The notes: generated by a model not told the origin, from the sequence alone. A stretch of DNA of 64,000 nucleotides from Streptomyces sp. NBC_00433 (GCA_036015235.1 CP107926.1:5723501-5787500), one strand, 5' to 3'; shown: positions 33,665-42,883, counted from the stretch's first letter. Numbers and translations are program-made.

Positions 33665-35710
33665 ATGGACGTGAAGCGCTATTTCCGTGGGCCAGTGATG
33701 TGGATCGTGCTGGTTGTCCTCGCTGTGATCGTGTTGATGCAGGTCGTCGGCTCAGGCGGCGGCTTCAAGACGGTGGACACCGGCGCGGTTCTGCATGCGA
33801 TCGACACCAACCAGGCCAAATCAGCCGAGCTGACCACCGGGGACGACAACTCCATCAAGGTGCAGCTCAAAGACGGCGTGAAGATCGAGGGCAGCTCCAA
33901 GGTCAGGGCCAGCTACATCGGCGACCAGGGCGCCGCGATCGCCGAGGACCTGCAGCGGATCGTGGACGGACAGGTCAAGGGAGTCCAGCTCCCCGACAAG
34001 TACACCGTCTCGCAGTCCAAGCAGAACGCCTTCCTCGGCATCCTGCTCTCGCTGCTGCCGTTCGTCCTGATCGTGGTCGTCTTCCTCTTCCTGATGAACC
34101 AGATGCAGGGCGGCGGTTCGCGCGTCATGCAGTTCGGGAAGTCCAAGGCCAAGCTGATCACCAAGGACACCCCCAAGACGACGTTCTCCGACGTCGCCGG
34201 CTGCGACGAGGCGGTGGAGGAGCTCCAGGAGATCAAGGAGTTCCTGCAGGAGCCCGCCAAGTTCCAGGCCGTCGGCGCCAAGATCCCCAAGGGCGTGCTG
34301 CTCTACGGCCGCCCTGGCACGGGCAAGACCCTGCTCGCGCGGGCCGTCGCCGGTGAGGCGGGCGTGCCCTTCTACTCGATCTCCGGTTCCGACTTCGTGG
34401 AGATGTTCGTCGGTGTCGGCGCCAGCCGGGTCCGCGACCTCTTCGAGCAGGCCAAGGCCAACGCGCCGGCGATCGTCTTCGTCGACGAGATCGACGCCGT
34501 CGGCCGGCACCGCGGCGCGGGCCTCGGCGGCGGGCACGACGAGCGCGAGCAGACCCTCAACCAGCTGCTGGTCGAGATGGACGGCTTCGACGTGAAGGGC
34601 GGCGTGATCCTCATCGCCGCCACCAACCGGCCCGACATCCTCGACCCGGCGCTGCTGCGGCCGGGCCGTTTCGACCGGCAGATCGCGGTCGACCCGCCGG
34701 ACCTGCAGGGCCGTCTGGAGATCCTCACGGTCCACCAGAAGGGCAAGCCGATCGCGCCGGACGTCGACCTGATGGCCGTCGCCCGCCGCACCCCCGGCTT
34801 CACCGGCGCCGACCTGAGCAACGTGCTGAACGAAGCGGCGCTGCTCACCGCCCGCGGCGACAAGAAGCTGATCGACAACGGCACGCTGGACGAGGCCATC
34901 GACCGCGTCGTGGCCGGGCCGCAGAAGCGCACCCGCATCATGTCGGACAAGGAGAAGAAGATCACCGCGTACCACGAGGGCGGACACGCCCTGGTCGCGG
35001 CGGCCTCGCCGAACTCCGACCCGGTGCACAAGGTGACGATCCTGTCCCGCGGCCGCGCCCTGGGCTACACGATGGTGCTGCCCGACGAGGACAAGTACTC
35101 GACCACGCGCAACGAGATGCTCGACCAGCTCGCCTACATGATGGGCGGCCGGGCGGCGGAGGAACTGGTCTTCCACGACCCGACCACCGGCGCGTCCAAC
35201 GACATCGAGAAGGCCACCACCACGGCCCGCGCGATGGTCACGCAGTACGGCATGACCGAGCGCCTCGGTGCGATCAAGTTCGGCTCCAGCGACTCGGAGC
35301 CCTTCCTCGGCCGTGAGATGGGTCACCAGCGCGACTACTCGGAAGAGGTCGCCGGGCTGGTGGACGAGGAAGTCAAGAAGCTGATCGAGACGGCGCACAA
35401 CGAGGCCTGGGAGATCCTGGTCGAGAACCGCGACGTCCTGGACAACCTCGTGCTGGCCCTGCTGGAGCGGGAGACGCTGAACAAGGAGGAGATCGCCGAG
35501 GTCTTCGCCCCGATCGTGAAGCGTCCGCCGCGTCCGGCCTGGACGGGCTCGGCCCGGCGTACGCCGTCGACCCGGCCTCCGGTGCTCTCGCCGAAGGAGC
35601 TGGCGCTCACCAACGGCCAGCAGGCCAACGGCAACGGCCCGGCGGCGATCTCCACGACCAAGCCGCCGGTGGAGCCGGTCGACCTGCCCGAGGACGGGTC
35701 CGACAGCTGA
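33665..35710 (+). CDS. ftsH: ATP-dependent zinc metalloprotease FtsH
   Basis: A 681-residue membrane AAA+ protease. Two membrane helices lie at about 9-28 and 117-137. The AAA domain has Walker A GRPGTGKT (K221), Walker B IVFVDEIDAVG and an SRH with ATNRPDILDPALLRPGRFDR. The zinc site is HEGGH at 437-441 (HEAGH is usual). A disordered Pro-rich tail follows residue 620. It degrades membrane and short-lived cytoplasmic proteins. The ATG gives MDVKRYFRG, the usual Streptomyces start; a GTG 36 bp upstream is unlikely. Confidence 0.95.
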   Translation: MDVKRYFRGPVMWIVLVVLAVIVLMQVVGSGGGFKTVDTGAVLHAIDTNQAKSAELTTGDDNSIKVQLKDGVKIEGSSKVRASYIGDQGAAIAEDLQRIVDGQVKGVQLPDKYTVSQSKQNAFLGILLSLLPFVLIVVVFLFLMNQMQGGGSRVMQFGKSKAKLITKDTPKTTFSDVAGCDEAVEELQEIKEFLQEPAKFQAVGAKIPKGVLLYGRPGTGKTLLARAVAGEAGVPFYSISGSDFVEMFVGVGASRVRDLFEQAKANAPAIVFVDEIDAVGRHRGAGLGGGHDEREQTLNQLLVEMDGFDVKGGVILIAATNRPDILDPALLRPGRFDRQIAVDPPDLQGRLEILTVHQKGKPIAPDVDLMAVARRTPGFTGADLSNVLNEAALLTARGDKKLIDNGTLDEAIDRVVAGPQKRTRIMSDKEKKITAYHEGGHALVAAASPNSDPVHKVTILSRGRALGYTMVLPDEDKYSTTRNEMLDQLAYMMGGRAAEELVFHDPTTGASNDIEKATTTARAMVTQYGMTERLGAIKFGSSDSEPFLGREMGHQRDYSEEVAGLVDEEVKKLIETAHNEAWEILVENRDVLDNLVLALLERETLNKEEIAEVFAPIVKRPPRPAWTGSARRTPSTRPPVLSPKELALTNGQQANGNGPAAISTTKPPVEPVDLPEDGSDS

Positions 35711-35740
35711 CAAGCAGCAGGTCCGGGAGTCTTCCGGAAT

Positions 35741-35783
35741 GAAGGCCGCGGCCCCGGGGTTTTACCCTGGGGCCGCGGTCTTC
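35741..35783 (+). terminator. Terminator hairpin after ftsH
   Basis: A stem of about 18 bp, with GGCCGCGGCCCCGGGG pairing with CCTGGGGCCGCGG, lies 30 bp after the ftsH stop around a TTTTAC loop. It separates ftsH from folE. Confidence 0.75.
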
Positions 35784-35832
35784 TGTTTTCGCGGTACCCG
35801 GCCGCCCGCACCAGCAGCAGGAACGAGGCACC

Positions 35833-36438
35833 ATGACCGACCCCGTGACACTCGACGGCGAGGGCCGGATCTCCGAGTTCGACGAGAAGCGCGCCGCGGC
35901 CGCGGTACGCGAGCTGCTGCTCGCCGTCGGCGAGGACCCCGACCGCGAGGGCCTGCGGGAGACCCCGGACCGGGTGGCCCGCGCCTACCGGGAGATCTTC
36001 TCCGGCCTGTGGCAGGAGCCGGAGGACGTGCTGACCACGACCTTCGACCTCGGGCACGACGAGATGGTGCTGGTCAAGGACATCGAGGTGATGTCCTCCT
36101 GCGAGCACCACCTGGTGCCCTTCGTCGGCGTCGCCCACGTCGGCTACATCCCCTCCGCCAGCGGCAAGATCACCGGCCTGTCGAAGCTGGCCCGGCTGGT
36201 CGACGTCTACGCCCGCCGCCCCCAGGTGCAGGAACGTCTCACCACCCAGATCGCCGAGGCCCTGATGCGGATACTGGAGCCGCGCGGGGTGATCGTGGTC
36301 GTGGAGTGCGAGCACATGTGCATGACGATGCGAGGCGTTCGGAAGCCCGGGGCCAAGACGATCACCTCTGCGGTTCGGGGACAGATGCGTGATCCGGCCA
36401 CGCGGTCCGAGGCGATGAGCTTGATCATCGCCCGCTAG
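35833..36438 (+). CDS. folE: GTP cyclohydrolase I
   Basis: This 201-residue enzyme makes dihydroneopterin triphosphate from GTP, the first step of folate synthesis. The zinc site is in MSSCEHHLVPFVGVAHVGYI, with a second Cys in EHMCMTMRGVRKPG. The substrate region QERLTTQIAEAL matches the family. It has its own promoter region behind the ftsH terminator, 3.5 kb before the rest of the folate genes. A repeat block follows. Confidence 0.95.
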   Translation: MTDPVTLDGEGRISEFDEKRAAAAVRELLLAVGEDPDREGLRETPDRVARAYREIFSGLWQEPEDVLTTTFDLGHDEMVLVKDIEVMSSCEHHLVPFVGVAHVGYIPSASGKITGLSKLARLVDVYARRPQVQERLTTQIAEALMRILEPRGVIVVVECEHMCMTMRGVRKPGAKTITSAVRGQMRDPATRSEAMSLIIAR

Positions 36439-36454
36439 CGCCTGCGGCCTGCTT

Positions 36455-36765
36455 TTCCCCCGCCGCAGGCCGGTGAGGGCTGGTCGCGCCGTTCTCCCCC
36501 AGCGCTTCGCCTGGGGGTACCCCCACGCGCCCCTGGGGTGATTGCCCCTTGCTGTTGCGCTCACAGTTGCGGTCCGCTGTCGCGGGGCGCGCAGTTCCCC
36601 GCGCCCCTGAAAAACGCTCACCCTCCGCCCGGATGGCAGGGCCCCTGGCAGGAGCGAATGCCGGGCATAGGAGTGCGCAGGCCACAAGGGGCGCGGGGGA
36701 CTGCGCGACAAGCCCGCCACCGGGCCGCAGGCAGGGACGTACAGCACCCCGCAGGGAGTGGCGCG
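36455..36765. repeat. Intergenic repeat block 3
   Basis: Between convergent folE and the esterase gene lie the 31-bp module in reverse orientation (36495-36525), a CGCGCAGTTCCCCGCGCCCC unit near 36578, and a GCACCCCGCAGGGAGTGGCG unit near 36745. No gene is seen in this 330-bp gap. Confidence 0.8.
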
Positions 36766-36767
36766 GG

Positions 36768-37883
36768 TCAGGGCGAGAGGTGGGCGCTGAGCCAGGTCAG
36801 GGAAGGGGGGATCTCGCGGGACCACGTAGTGAAGTTGTGGCCCCCGCTGGGCAGGATGATCGACGAGATCCGGGTCGGCCCGCCCGCCAGGGCGACGAAG
36901 CGCAGCGTCGCCCGATAGTTGCGCTCGCCGCGCCGGCTGCTGGTGACCAGCAGGCTCACCGCCGGGTGCGGAAGGTGGCCCAGCCGCCACATCAGGTCAT
37001 CCCCACGGCGGCGAGCCGTATCGCCGCCGTAGAGATCGCCGGTCGTGGCGTCCCCCGGTGCGCCGTAGTCCGCCGACAACCCCACCGCGGCGCGGTACGC
37101 GCCAGGATCGCGCAGCGCGAGCTTGAGGGCGCAGTAGCCGCCCGTGGAGTCGCCGATGACGCCCCAGGCCGCCGGGCCCGCGCCGAGGCGGTAGCGGGCC
37201 GCCAGTGACTTCCGCAGGTCGGTGGCGAAGAAGGTCTCGGTCTGCGGCCCGCCCGGCACATCCGTGCACTCCGTGTCGCGCGGCGGCGCCACCGTGGGCC
37301 GCATCATGACCAGCACCATCGGCCGGGCGGCGCCCTCCCGCACCTGGGCGGCCGCGATCGCCGGGTATCGGAGCTTCCTGAACAGCGCCTCCGCCGTGCC
37401 CGGGTAGCCGGTGAGGACCAGGGCGGCGGGGAAGCGGCGCGTCGGCTGCCGGAAGTATTCGGGCGGCAGGTAGACGTACGCCGTCGCCGTGATGCCCGAC
37501 ACGCCGCCGGCGACGGCGATCTTCTGGATCTGGCCGCCGATCCGCGGCACCGTGCCGCCCGCCGCGTCGACGTGGACCGTGCCGAGCACCCGCAGCGCCC
37601 CGGCGCCCGGCGGGCTCCCCGCCGCGTGGTCCACCACGACGCCGGGCGCGGTGTCGCGGCCGAAGAGGTCGGCCCAGGAGGCGTAGAAGCCGAAGGAGTA
37701 GTTCGCCGCCAGGCCCAGCGTGGCGATCAGCGCCAGCTGGGTGGCGAGCAGCGTGCCGATCCGGCCCAGCACCGGCAGCGGGCCGCGCCGGGCCAGCCGC
37801 GGCCACATCCACACGGTGGCGGCGAAGAGCGCCAGCGCGAGCAGAGCGGCGGCCAGCAGCACCTTCTTACTCGTGAGACCCAT
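36768..37883 (-). CDS. Membrane-anchored esterase-D-type alpha/beta hydrolase
   Basis: A 371-residue protein. Two membrane helices lie at about 7-27 and 43-66. An esterase D/antigen-85-like alpha/beta-hydrolase domain follows, with nucleophile S246 in VIGDSTGGYCALKLAL and the likely catalytic His in SGGHNFTTW near residue 350. The fold resembles mycolyl- and acyl-transferring esterases, but the substrate cannot be told from sequence. It diverges from the MprF-like gene. Confidence 0.85.
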   Translation of the reverse strand: MGLTSKKVLLAAALLALALFAATVWMWPRLARRGPLPVLGRIGTLLATQLALIATLGLAANYSFGFYASWADLFGRDTAPGVVVDHAAGSPPGAGALRVLGTVHVDAAGGTVPRIGGQIQKIAVAGGVSGITATAYVYLPPEYFRQPTRRFPAALVLTGYPGTAEALFRKLRYPAIAAAQVREGAARPMVLVMMRPTVAPPRDTECTDVPGGPQTETFFATDLRKSLAARYRLGAGPAAWGVIGDSTGGYCALKLALRDPGAYRAAVGLSADYGAPGDATTGDLYGGDTARRRGDDLMWRLGHLPHPAVSLLVTSSRRGERNYRATLRFVALAGGPTRISSIILPSGGHNFTTWSREIPPSLTWLSAHLSP

Positions 37884-38041
37884 GGCGGCAGGTGTACTTT
37901 CTGCGTCGGCGTCCAGTTGCGCCGCCCGGGAAGGAACCCGGACGGCAGAGTTCGCGTCTCAGAGGGCGCAAAATTCTTCGTACTGGAGCAGATTGCGGGA
38001 CATTCCCGTGATTTCCGGTGATGCTGTGGTTTGGGTGACCC

Positions 38042-38107
38042 ATGTCTGTGCTGGTAGAGGGCGAAAGCCCGGTCCGGGTTCCGTCGGCGGTGGGCGATGT
38101 CCGCTGA
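38042..38107 (+). CDS. Possible 21-codon upstream ORF before the MprF-like gene
   Basis: ATG at 38042 opens a 21-codon frame (MSVLVEGESPVRVPSAVGDV, then R and stop) whose TGA lies 8 bp inside the MprF-like gene in another frame. GGGTGA precedes it at ribosome-site distance. Ribosomes ending here could reinitiate at 38097. It may also be meaningless; nothing in the peptide is recognisable. Confidence 0.25.
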   Translation: MSVLVEGESPVRVPSAVGDVR

Positions 38108-39965
38108 CCGGCAGTCGGCCCCGCGCCGGCACCGCTGGCCGGTGCGGTCCGCCGCCGTGCCGAAGATCATCGGCAGCGCCACGGCGGTGATCGGCCTGCT
38201 CGACGTGGTGTCGGCGGTCTTCCCCGCCTTCCGCAACGGGCGGATGCACCACATGGCCGCGGTCTTCCCCGGCACCGTCAGCTCGCTGGCCGCCGCGACC
38301 TCCGTGGTCACCGGCATCCTGCTGCTGATGCTGGCCCACGCGCTCAAAAGGGGGAAGCAGCGGGCCTGGTGGGCCGCCGTGGCCCTGCTGCCGGTCGGCG
38401 CGGCCACGCAGCTGATCTACCGCCACTCCCTCTTCGGCGTCGGCGTGTCGCTGGCGCTGCTGACCGTACTGCTGCTGCACCGCGAGGAATTCACCGCGCT
38501 GTCCGACCCGCGCACCCGCTGGGCGGCGCTGCTGAACTTCGTCGGGCTGAGCGCCGTCGCCTTCGCCCTCGGCCTGGTCATCACCAGCGCCCACCCCGCC
38601 TCCGAGCGCGGCAGTCCGGGCGTCCTCGACCGCTGCGAGCATGTGCTGCTCGGCCTGTTCGGCGTCGAGGGGCCCGTCAACTACACCAGCGACCGGGTCG
38701 ACGACGTGGTCGGCTACTCCCTCGGCGGCCTCGGCCTGCTCATCGCCATCTCCACCGTCTACCTGGCGCTGCGCCCCGCCCTGCCGGTCGCCGAGCTGAG
38801 CGAGGCCGACGAGGACCGGCTGCGCGCCCTGCTGGCCCGGCACGGCGCGCGCGACTCGCTCGGCCACTTCGCCCTGCGCCGCGACAAGTCCGTGGTCTTC
38901 TCCGCCAGCGGCAAGGCCGCGGTCTGCTACCGGGTGGTCTCCGGCGTGGCGCTGGCCGGCGGCGACCCGATCGGCGACGTCGAGGCGTGGCCGGGCGCCA
39001 TCGAGCGGTTCACGGAGCTGGCCCGCGCGCACGCCTGGCTGCCCGCGGTCGTCGGGTGCAGCGAGACCGGCGGCGAGGTGTGGACCAGGGAGACCGGCCT
39101 GGACGCGCTGGAGCTGGGCGACGAGGCCATCGTCAATGCCGCGGACTTCACCCTGGAAGGCCGTGCCATGCGCAATGTGCGGCAGATGGTCAAGCGCATC
39201 GAGCGGTCCGGCTACGTATGCCGGGTCCGCAGGGTGCGGGACCTGACCGAGGGGGAGAAGCAGAAGGTGCGCTTGGCCGCCGACGCCTGGCGCGGCACCG
39301 ACACCGAGCGCGGCTTCTCGATGGCGCTCGGCCGCTTCGGCGAGGACCTGGACGGCGACTGCGTCGTCGTCACCGCCCACAAGGACCGCGAGCCCGGCGC
39401 CCCGCACCCGGAACTGGGCGACCTGCGGGCCGTCCTGCACTTCGTGCCGTGGGGCGCCGACGGCATGTCGCTGGAGCTGATGCGGCGTGACCGGAGCGCC
39501 GACCCCGGGCTCAACGAGCTGCTGATCGTCGCCGCCCTCCAGCAGGCGCCCTCGCTCGGCGTGGTCCGCGTGTCGCTGAACTTCGCGATGTTCCGCTCCG
39601 CCCTGGCCCGCGGCGAGCGGATCGGCGCGGGACCGGTGCTGCGCGGCTGGCGCGGGCTGCTGGTCTTCCTGTCCCGCTGGTTCCAGATCGAGTCGCTGTA
39701 CAAGTTCAACGCGAAATTCCAGCCCGACTGGGTGCCGCGCTTCCTGGTCTTCCCCAACTCCCGCGACCTGCCCAGGATCGGCTTCGCGATCATGCAGGCG
39801 GAAGGCTTCGTGACCCTGTCGCTGCCGCTGCCCGCCGCCGTCCAGCGCTTCCTGCCCGGCCGCGCCGACCGGCGCCCGCACCGGCACCGCACGGGTTACG
39901 CCGCCGCGCCCGACAGCGCCGCGGCCTTGTCGGGGGACTCGGGCAAGCGGAGTGCGGTCGCCTGA
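38097..39965 (+). CDS. MprF-like membrane aminoacyl-phospholipid synthase (DUF2156)
   Basis: A 622-residue protein. Six or so membrane helices fill the first 230 residues. The DUF2156/GNAT-like catalytic domain then spans about 260-590, with YRVVSGVALAGGDPIGD, MRNVRQMVKRIERSGY, LNFAMFRSALARGERIG and SLYKFNAKFQPDWVPRFLVF. Relatives transfer Lys or Ala from tRNA to phosphatidylglycerol, reducing the negative charge of the membrane and raising resistance to cationic peptides. The amino acid used here cannot be deduced. No lysyl-tRNA synthetase domain is fused, unlike LysX. Confidence 0.87.
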   Translation: MSADRQSAPRRHRWPVRSAAVPKIIGSATAVIGLLDVVSAVFPAFRNGRMHHMAAVFPGTVSSLAAATSVVTGILLLMLAHALKRGKQRAWWAAVALLPVGAATQLIYRHSLFGVGVSLALLTVLLLHREEFTALSDPRTRWAALLNFVGLSAVAFALGLVITSAHPASERGSPGVLDRCEHVLLGLFGVEGPVNYTSDRVDDVVGYSLGGLGLLIAISTVYLALRPALPVAELSEADEDRLRALLARHGARDSLGHFALRRDKSVVFSASGKAAVCYRVVSGVALAGGDPIGDVEAWPGAIERFTELARAHAWLPAVVGCSETGGEVWTRETGLDALELGDEAIVNAADFTLEGRAMRNVRQMVKRIERSGYVCRVRRVRDLTEGEKQKVRLAADAWRGTDTERGFSMALGRFGEDLDGDCVVVTAHKDREPGAPHPELGDLRAVLHFVPWGADGMSLELMRRDRSADPGLNELLIVAALQQAPSLGVVRVSLNFAMFRSALARGERIGAGPVLRGWRGLLVFLSRWFQIESLYKFNAKFQPDWVPRFLVFPNSRDLPRIGFAIMQAEGFVTLSLPLPAAVQRFLPGRADRRPHRHRTGYAAAPDSAAALSGDSGKRSAVA

Positions 39966-39988
39966 CCCGTACCGCCTACGCTGGGCGC

Positions 39989-40876
39989 ATGAGTACCCAG
40001 CAGGGTCCGGCCGGACCCGTCGGACTGCCGCAGTGGGACCGCTGCGCGGTCATGGGCGTGGTGAATGTCACGCCGGACTCGTTCTCCGACGGCGGGCGGT
40101 GGTTCGATCCTGAAGTCGCCGTCAAGCACGGCCTCGACCTCGTCGCCCAGGGCGCCGACCTGGTCGACGTCGGCGGCGAGTCCACCCGGCCGGGGGCCGC
40201 CAGGGTCGACGAGGCCGAGGAGCTGCGCCGGGTGCTGCCCGTGGTCCGCGAACTGGCCGCGGCCGGCGTGCTGGTCAGCGTCGACACGATGCGGGCGGCC
40301 GTCGCCGAGCAGGCCGTCGCCGCCGGCGCCCGGCTCGTCAACGACGTCAGCGGCGGCCAGGCCGACCCGGCGATGATCCCGGCCGTCGCCGCGGCCGGCG
40401 TGCCCTTCGTGGTGATGCACTGGCGCGGCCAGAGCATCGACATGAACAACCGCGCGGTCTACGACGACGTGCTCGCCGAGGTCGTCGGCGAGCTGCGTAC
40501 CAGCCTGGACCGGGCGGTCGCCGGCGGCATCGACCCGGACCGCGTCGTCCTCGACCCGGGCCTGGGCTTCGCCAAGGAGGCCCGCCACGACCTGGTCCTG
40601 CTCGCCCACCTGCGGGCCCTGCGCGCGCTCGGCCGCCCGCTGCTGGTCGCCGCGTCCCGCAAGCGCTTCCTCGGCCGGGTCCTGGCCGGCGCCGCCGGCG
40701 ACCCGCCGCCGGCCCGCGAGAGGGACGCGGCCACCGCCGCCGTGACCGCGATCGCCGCCCGCGAGGGCGCCTGGGCGGTCCGGGTGCACGAGGTGCACGC
40801 CAGCGCCGACGCCGTCCGGGTCGCGCGCGCCATCGAGACGGCCGCGCAGGAGCACCCGGCGGGTGAGGGCGCATGA
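39989..40876 (+). CDS. folP: Dihydropteroate synthase
   Basis: This 295-residue TIM-barrel enzyme joins p-aminobenzoate to the pterin pyrophosphate and is the sulfonamide target. Signatures are MGVVNVTPDSFSDGG near the N terminus, DLVDVGGESTRPGA, INDV-type VNDVSGG, and AASRKRFLG. The last 4 bp overlap the next start (ATGA). It opens a coupled folate operon running to 42883. Confidence 0.95.
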   Translation: MSTQQGPAGPVGLPQWDRCAVMGVVNVTPDSFSDGGRWFDPEVAVKHGLDLVAQGADLVDVGGESTRPGAARVDEAEELRRVLPVVRELAAAGVLVSVDTMRAAVAEQAVAAGARLVNDVSGGQADPAMIPAVAAAGVPFVVMHWRGQSIDMNNRAVYDDVLAEVVGELRTSLDRAVAGGIDPDRVVLDPGLGFAKEARHDLVLLAHLRALRALGRPLLVAASRKRFLGRVLAGAAGDPPPARERDAATAAVTAIAAREGAWAVRVHEVHASADAVRVARAIETAAQEHPAGEGA

Positions 40877-41340
40877 CGCCGAGGACGGCGGAAGCCCGCG
40901 CGGTCGAGCGGGCCAACCAGGCCTTCTACGACGCCGTGGAGAATTCCGACCTCGACGCGCTGGAGGCGGTCGTCCTCGACGGCCCGCTCGCCGAGTCCGT
41001 CGCCGTGGTCCACCCCGGCTGGCCGGTGCTGCGCGGCCGCCGCGAGGTGATGCGCTCCTTCGCGCTGATCATGGCCAACACCGACTACATCCAGTTCTTC
41101 CTCACCGACGTCGAGGTCGGCGTCGACGGCGACGCGGCCGTGGTCACCTGCACCGAGAACATCCTCACCGGCGGCCCCGCCGAGGACGACGGCACCGCGG
41201 GCTCCCTGGTCGGCGGACTGGTGGTGGCCACCAACGTCTTCCGCCGCACCGCCGACGGCTGGCAGCTGTGGGTGCACCACGGCTCGCCGGTGCTGGCCGA
41301 GGAGGACGACGAGACCGAAGAAGCAGAACACGAGGAGTGA
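40873..41340 (+). CDS. NTF2/SnoaL-like protein within the folate operon
   Basis: A 155-residue protein with an NTF2-like cone fold. The N-terminal helix is ANQAFYDAVENSDLDALEAV, followed by VAVVHPGWPVLRGRREVMRS and a late sheet ending in GWQLWVHHGSPVL. The tail is acidic. Such domains may bind small molecules or act as enzymes, and no active-site Asp/His pair is certain. The start overlaps folP by 4 bp and the stop is 2 bp before folB, so it is made in step with folate enzymes. Confidence 0.85.
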   Translation: MTPRTAEARAVERANQAFYDAVENSDLDALEAVVLDGPLAESVAVVHPGWPVLRGRREVMRSFALIMANTDYIQFFLTDVEVGVDGDAAVVTCTENILTGGPAEDDGTAGSLVGGLVVATNVFRRTADGWQLWVHHGSPVLAEEDDETEEAEHEE

Positions 41341-41342
41341 CG

Positions 41343-41702
41343 GTGGACCGAGTCGCGCTGCACGGCCTGAAGGTGCACGGAAACCACGGGGTCTTCCAGC
41401 ACGAGCGGGAGAACGGCCAGGTCTTCGTGATCGACCTGGTGATGGGCCTGGACACCGTTCCCGCGGCGGCCGGTGACGACCTCGACAGGACCGTGCACTA
41501 CGGTGTGGTCGCCGAGGAGGTCGCGGCCGTCGTCAGCGGCGAGCCCGTCGACCTGATCGAGACCCTTGCCCAGCGCATCGCCGACACCTGCCTGGGGCAC
41601 GAGGCGGTGCGGGAGGTCGAGGTGACCGTGCACAAGCCCGACGCTCCCATCACCGTGCCCTTCGACGACGTGACCGTGACCATCACCCGGAGGCGCCCGT
41701 GA
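41343..41702 (+). CDS. folB: Dihydroneopterin aldolase
   Basis: A 119-residue enzyme splitting dihydroneopterin to hydroxymethyldihydropterin and glycolaldehyde. Motifs are LKVHGNHGVFQHERENGQVF with the conserved Glu, LDRTVHYGVVAEEV, and VEVTVHKPDAPI with the catalytic Lys. I use GTG 41343, 5 bp after GAGGAG; a GTG at 41337 overlapping the previous stop is the alternative. Its stop overlaps folK as GTGA. Confidence 0.93.
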   Translation: MDRVALHGLKVHGNHGVFQHERENGQVFVIDLVMGLDTVPAAAGDDLDRTVHYGVVAEEVAAVVSGEPVDLIETLAQRIADTCLGHEAVREVEVTVHKPDAPITVPFDDVTVTITRRRP

Positions 41703-42310
41703 CCGCCGAATGGCCGGAGCAGTCCGCAGACCCCACCGTGCAGCCCGTCCCCGCGTCCGTCGTCGCCGCGGTCGACGCGGCCGACAGCACGCTGCAGAAT
41801 CCGCGGACCGCCGTCATCGCCCTCGGTGGCAACCTCGGCAACCGGCTGGAAACGCTCCAGGGCGCCGTGGACGCGCTGGAGGACACCCCCGGCGTCCGCG
41901 TCAAGGCCGTGTCGCCGGTCTACGAGACCGAGCCGTGGGGCGTCGAGCCCGGCACCCAGCCCGGCTACTTCAACGCGGTCGTCCTCATCCGCACCACCCT
42001 GCCCCCGGTCTCGCTGCTGGAGCGCGCGCACGCCATCGAGGAGGCCTACCTGCGGGTGCGGGCCGAGCGCTGGGGCCCGCGCACCATCGACGTCGACATC
42101 GTCTCCTACCAGGGCGTCGTCTCCGACGACCCGGTCCTCACGCTGCCCCACCCCCGCGCCCACGAGCGCGCCTTCGTCCTCGTACCGTGGTATGACATCG
42201 ACCCGGCCGCCGAGGTCCCCGGCCGCGGCCCGGTCGGCGAACTCCTGGCGGCCGCCGGCCGGCAGGGCGTCCAGCGCCGGGACGACCTGGAACTACGGCT
42301 GCCCGAGTAA
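41699..42310 (+). CDS. folK: Hydroxymethyldihydropterin pyrophosphokinase
   Basis: A 203-residue HPPK that transfers pyrophosphate from ATP to the pterin alcohol, feeding FolP. Motifs are VIALGGNLGNRLETLQGAV, SPVYETEPWGVEPGTQPGYF, and RWGPRTIDVDIVSYQG with LPHPRAHERAFVL. The first 35 residues are an extra non-conserved leader, so a later start is possible, but the GTGA overlap with folB favours this one. Confidence 0.94.
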   Translation: MTAEWPEQSADPTVQPVPASVVAAVDAADSTLQNPRTAVIALGGNLGNRLETLQGAVDALEDTPGVRVKAVSPVYETEPWGVEPGTQPGYFNAVVLIRTTLPPVSLLERAHAIEEAYLRVRAERWGPRTIDVDIVSYQGVVSDDPVLTLPHPRAHERAFVLVPWYDIDPAAEVPGRGPVGELLAAAGRQGVQRRDDLELRLPE

Positions 42311-42334
42311 TCGTTGCGTCCGTGTGAAGGACGC

Positions 42335-42368
42335 GACAGCGCTTGAACGGCGACAACGCTTGAACGAC
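42335..42368 (+). repeat. Tandem 17-bp direct repeat before the DUF3180 gene
   Basis: GACAGCGCTTGAACGGC is followed directly by GACAACGCTTGAACGAC, identical at 15 of 17 positions. It fills most of the 75-bp folK to DUF3180 gap. Confidence 0.7.
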
Positions 42369-42385
42369 GTGGAGGCGGGCACTCG

Positions 42386-42883
42386 GTGAGGACACTGCGG
42401 ATCAGGATGCTGGCGGGGCTCTTCGCGATCGCTCTGGCGATCGCCTGGTCCATCGCCCGCCTGTGGGACACGGTCGGCACACTTCCCGGGGTCCCGGTGG
42501 CCGCGCCCATCGTCCTGGCCCTGATCGCCGTGGCCCTCTTCGCGACGGCCCTGTCCCTGCGCTCCCGGCTGCGCGCCCAGCGCGAGCGCCGCCCCGGCGC
42601 CAAGGGCGTCGACCCGCTGGCCGCCGCCCGTGCCGTCGTCTTCGGCCACGCCAGCGCCCTGGTGGCCGCCCTCGTCGCGGGCCTCTACGGCGGCGCGTGC
42701 CTGTACCTGATCATGTACAAGCTCGACATGGACCCCCGCCGCAGCCAGGCCATCTACTCCGGCCTCGCCTTCCTCGCCGGGATCGCCGTCGTGGCGGCGG
42801 CCATATTCCTGGAGCGGGTCTGCAAGCTCCCCGACGACGAGGACTCACCCCCCGGCGTCCACGCCACCCACCACCGCCACTGA
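42386..42883 (+). CDS. DUF3180 membrane protein
   Basis: A 165-residue protein with four membrane helices: pairs near residues 5-25 and 35-52, then 85-105 and 120-140. KGVDPLAAARAVVFGHASAL sits between them. DUF3180 proteins regularly follow folK in actinobacteria but have no assigned role. The GTG start has GGAGG upstream (GTGGAGGCGGGCACTCG). It is the last gene of the folate operon. Confidence 0.87.
   Translation: MRTLRIRMLAGLFAIALAIAWSIARLWDTVGTLPGVPVAAPIVLALIAVALFATALSLRSRLRAQRERRPGAKGVDPLAAARAVVFGHASALVAALVAGLYGGACLYLIMYKLDMDPRRSQAIYSGLAFLAGIAVVAAAIFLERVCKLPDDEDSPPGVHATHHRH

Noticed and set aside
33821..35713. A 630-codon frame antisense to ftsH
   Set aside because: ftsH is complete with all AAA and zinc motifs; the antisense frame has low-complexity composition.
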